From Hyphomicrobiales bacterium (lineage in GTDB: Bacteria; Pseudomonadota; Alphaproteobacteria; Rhizobiales; Beijerinckiaceae): a stretch of DNA of 15,971 nt. The stretch spans positions 1-15,971 of the forward strand of contig JAIXZF010000387.1 in assembly GCA_027489835.1 (NCBI GenBank). Direction: 5' to 3'. The notes beneath the pieces are model-generated. The model saw nothing but the letters and a program-made list of their open reading frames with translations. It was not told the DNA's origin and made no database searches. The stretch's first letter is position 1; every line of letters begins with the position of its first letter. Positions 15,892-15,971 of this stretch are shown here, piece by piece. The position numbers were made by a program, and so were the translations under genes.

Positions 15892-15968
15892 GCGCCCGTA
15901 GCTCAGCTGGATAGAGCATCAGACTACGAATCTGAGGGTCAGAGGTTCGAATCCTTTCGGGCGCGCCA
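15892..15968 (+). tRNA. tRNA-Arg (anticodon ACG)
   Basis: A complete 77-base cloverleaf. Acceptor GCGCCCG pairs with CGGGCGC, followed by G and an encoded CCA. The D-arm is GCTC-AGCTGGATA-GAGC. The anticodon stem TCAGA/TCTGA encloses loop CTACGAA with anticodon ACG at 15926-15928. The T-arm AGAGG-TTCGAAT-CCTTT has one G-T pair. ACG is the arginine isoacceptor whose first base is normally edited to inosine to read CGN codons. It diverges from the otnK-otnI unit. Confidence 0.97.
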
Positions 15969-15971
15969 TTC

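Noticed and set aside
13811..15914. Two long plus-strand open frames over the isomerase and kinase genes
   Set aside because: They lie opposite OtnI and OtnK, whose motifs are unmistakable, and have shadow-type composition.
15892..15968. tRNA-Arg as the attachment site of a genomic island
   Set aside because: No integrase gene and no direct repeat of the tRNA 3' end is visible in the window; the gene sits at the edge, so this cannot be judged.

Overview
The window is GC-rich DNA (roughly two thirds G+C by eye) with strong GC bias at third codon positions. Gene families, a Tat-exported sugar-binding protein and a consensus CtrA-type site suggest an alphaproteobacterium, probably of the order Hyphomicrobiales. 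That placement is inference. Almost all of the window is coding, and no gap without a gene exceeds about 220 bases.

Bases 1-4700 hold what looks like a cell-cell signalling locus of the DSF (diffusible signal factor, Rpf) type. A GGDEF-EAL cyclic-di-GMP protein, cut by the window start, overlaps by 4 bases an 843-residue hybrid histidine kinase. The membrane input domain of that kinase resembles Xanthomonas RpfC, and it carries a receiver and an Hpt domain. Converging on it is an RpfF-like crotonase-fold DSF synthase with both catalytic glutamates. The convergent rpfC/rpfF order is that of Xanthomonas, but the HD-GYP regulator RpfG is replaced by a GGDEF-EAL protein. A perfect TTAA-N7-TTAAC site lies about 86 bases upstream of rpfF. 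This is the most interesting part of the window.

Bases 4798-11073 hold a carbohydrate uptake block. A short-chain dehydrogenase and a GntR/FCD regulator on the minus strand diverge from a CUT1-type ABC importer on the plus strand (ATPase, Tat-exported binding protein, two permeases). A similar 11-base motif, TATARTMTGAT, occurs on both sides of the regulator gene and is a candidate operator. Hairpins separate the ATPase from the binding protein and the binding protein from the permeases.

Bases 11074-15682 hold acid-sugar catabolism genes. On the plus strand are an LtnD-like dehydrogenase, a second divergent beta-hydroxyacid dehydrogenase and a GNAT acetyltransferase. On the minus strand are an OtnK-type 3-oxo-tetronate 4-kinase and an OtnI-type isomerase, three bases apart. 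Together with the importer they suggest uptake and breakdown of a four-carbon acid sugar such as threonate. The decarboxylase OtnC that would finish the known pathway is not in the window. An imperfect 156-base inverted repeat lies between the last permease gene and the LtnD-like gene. The window ends with a complete tRNA-Arg(ACG) gene.
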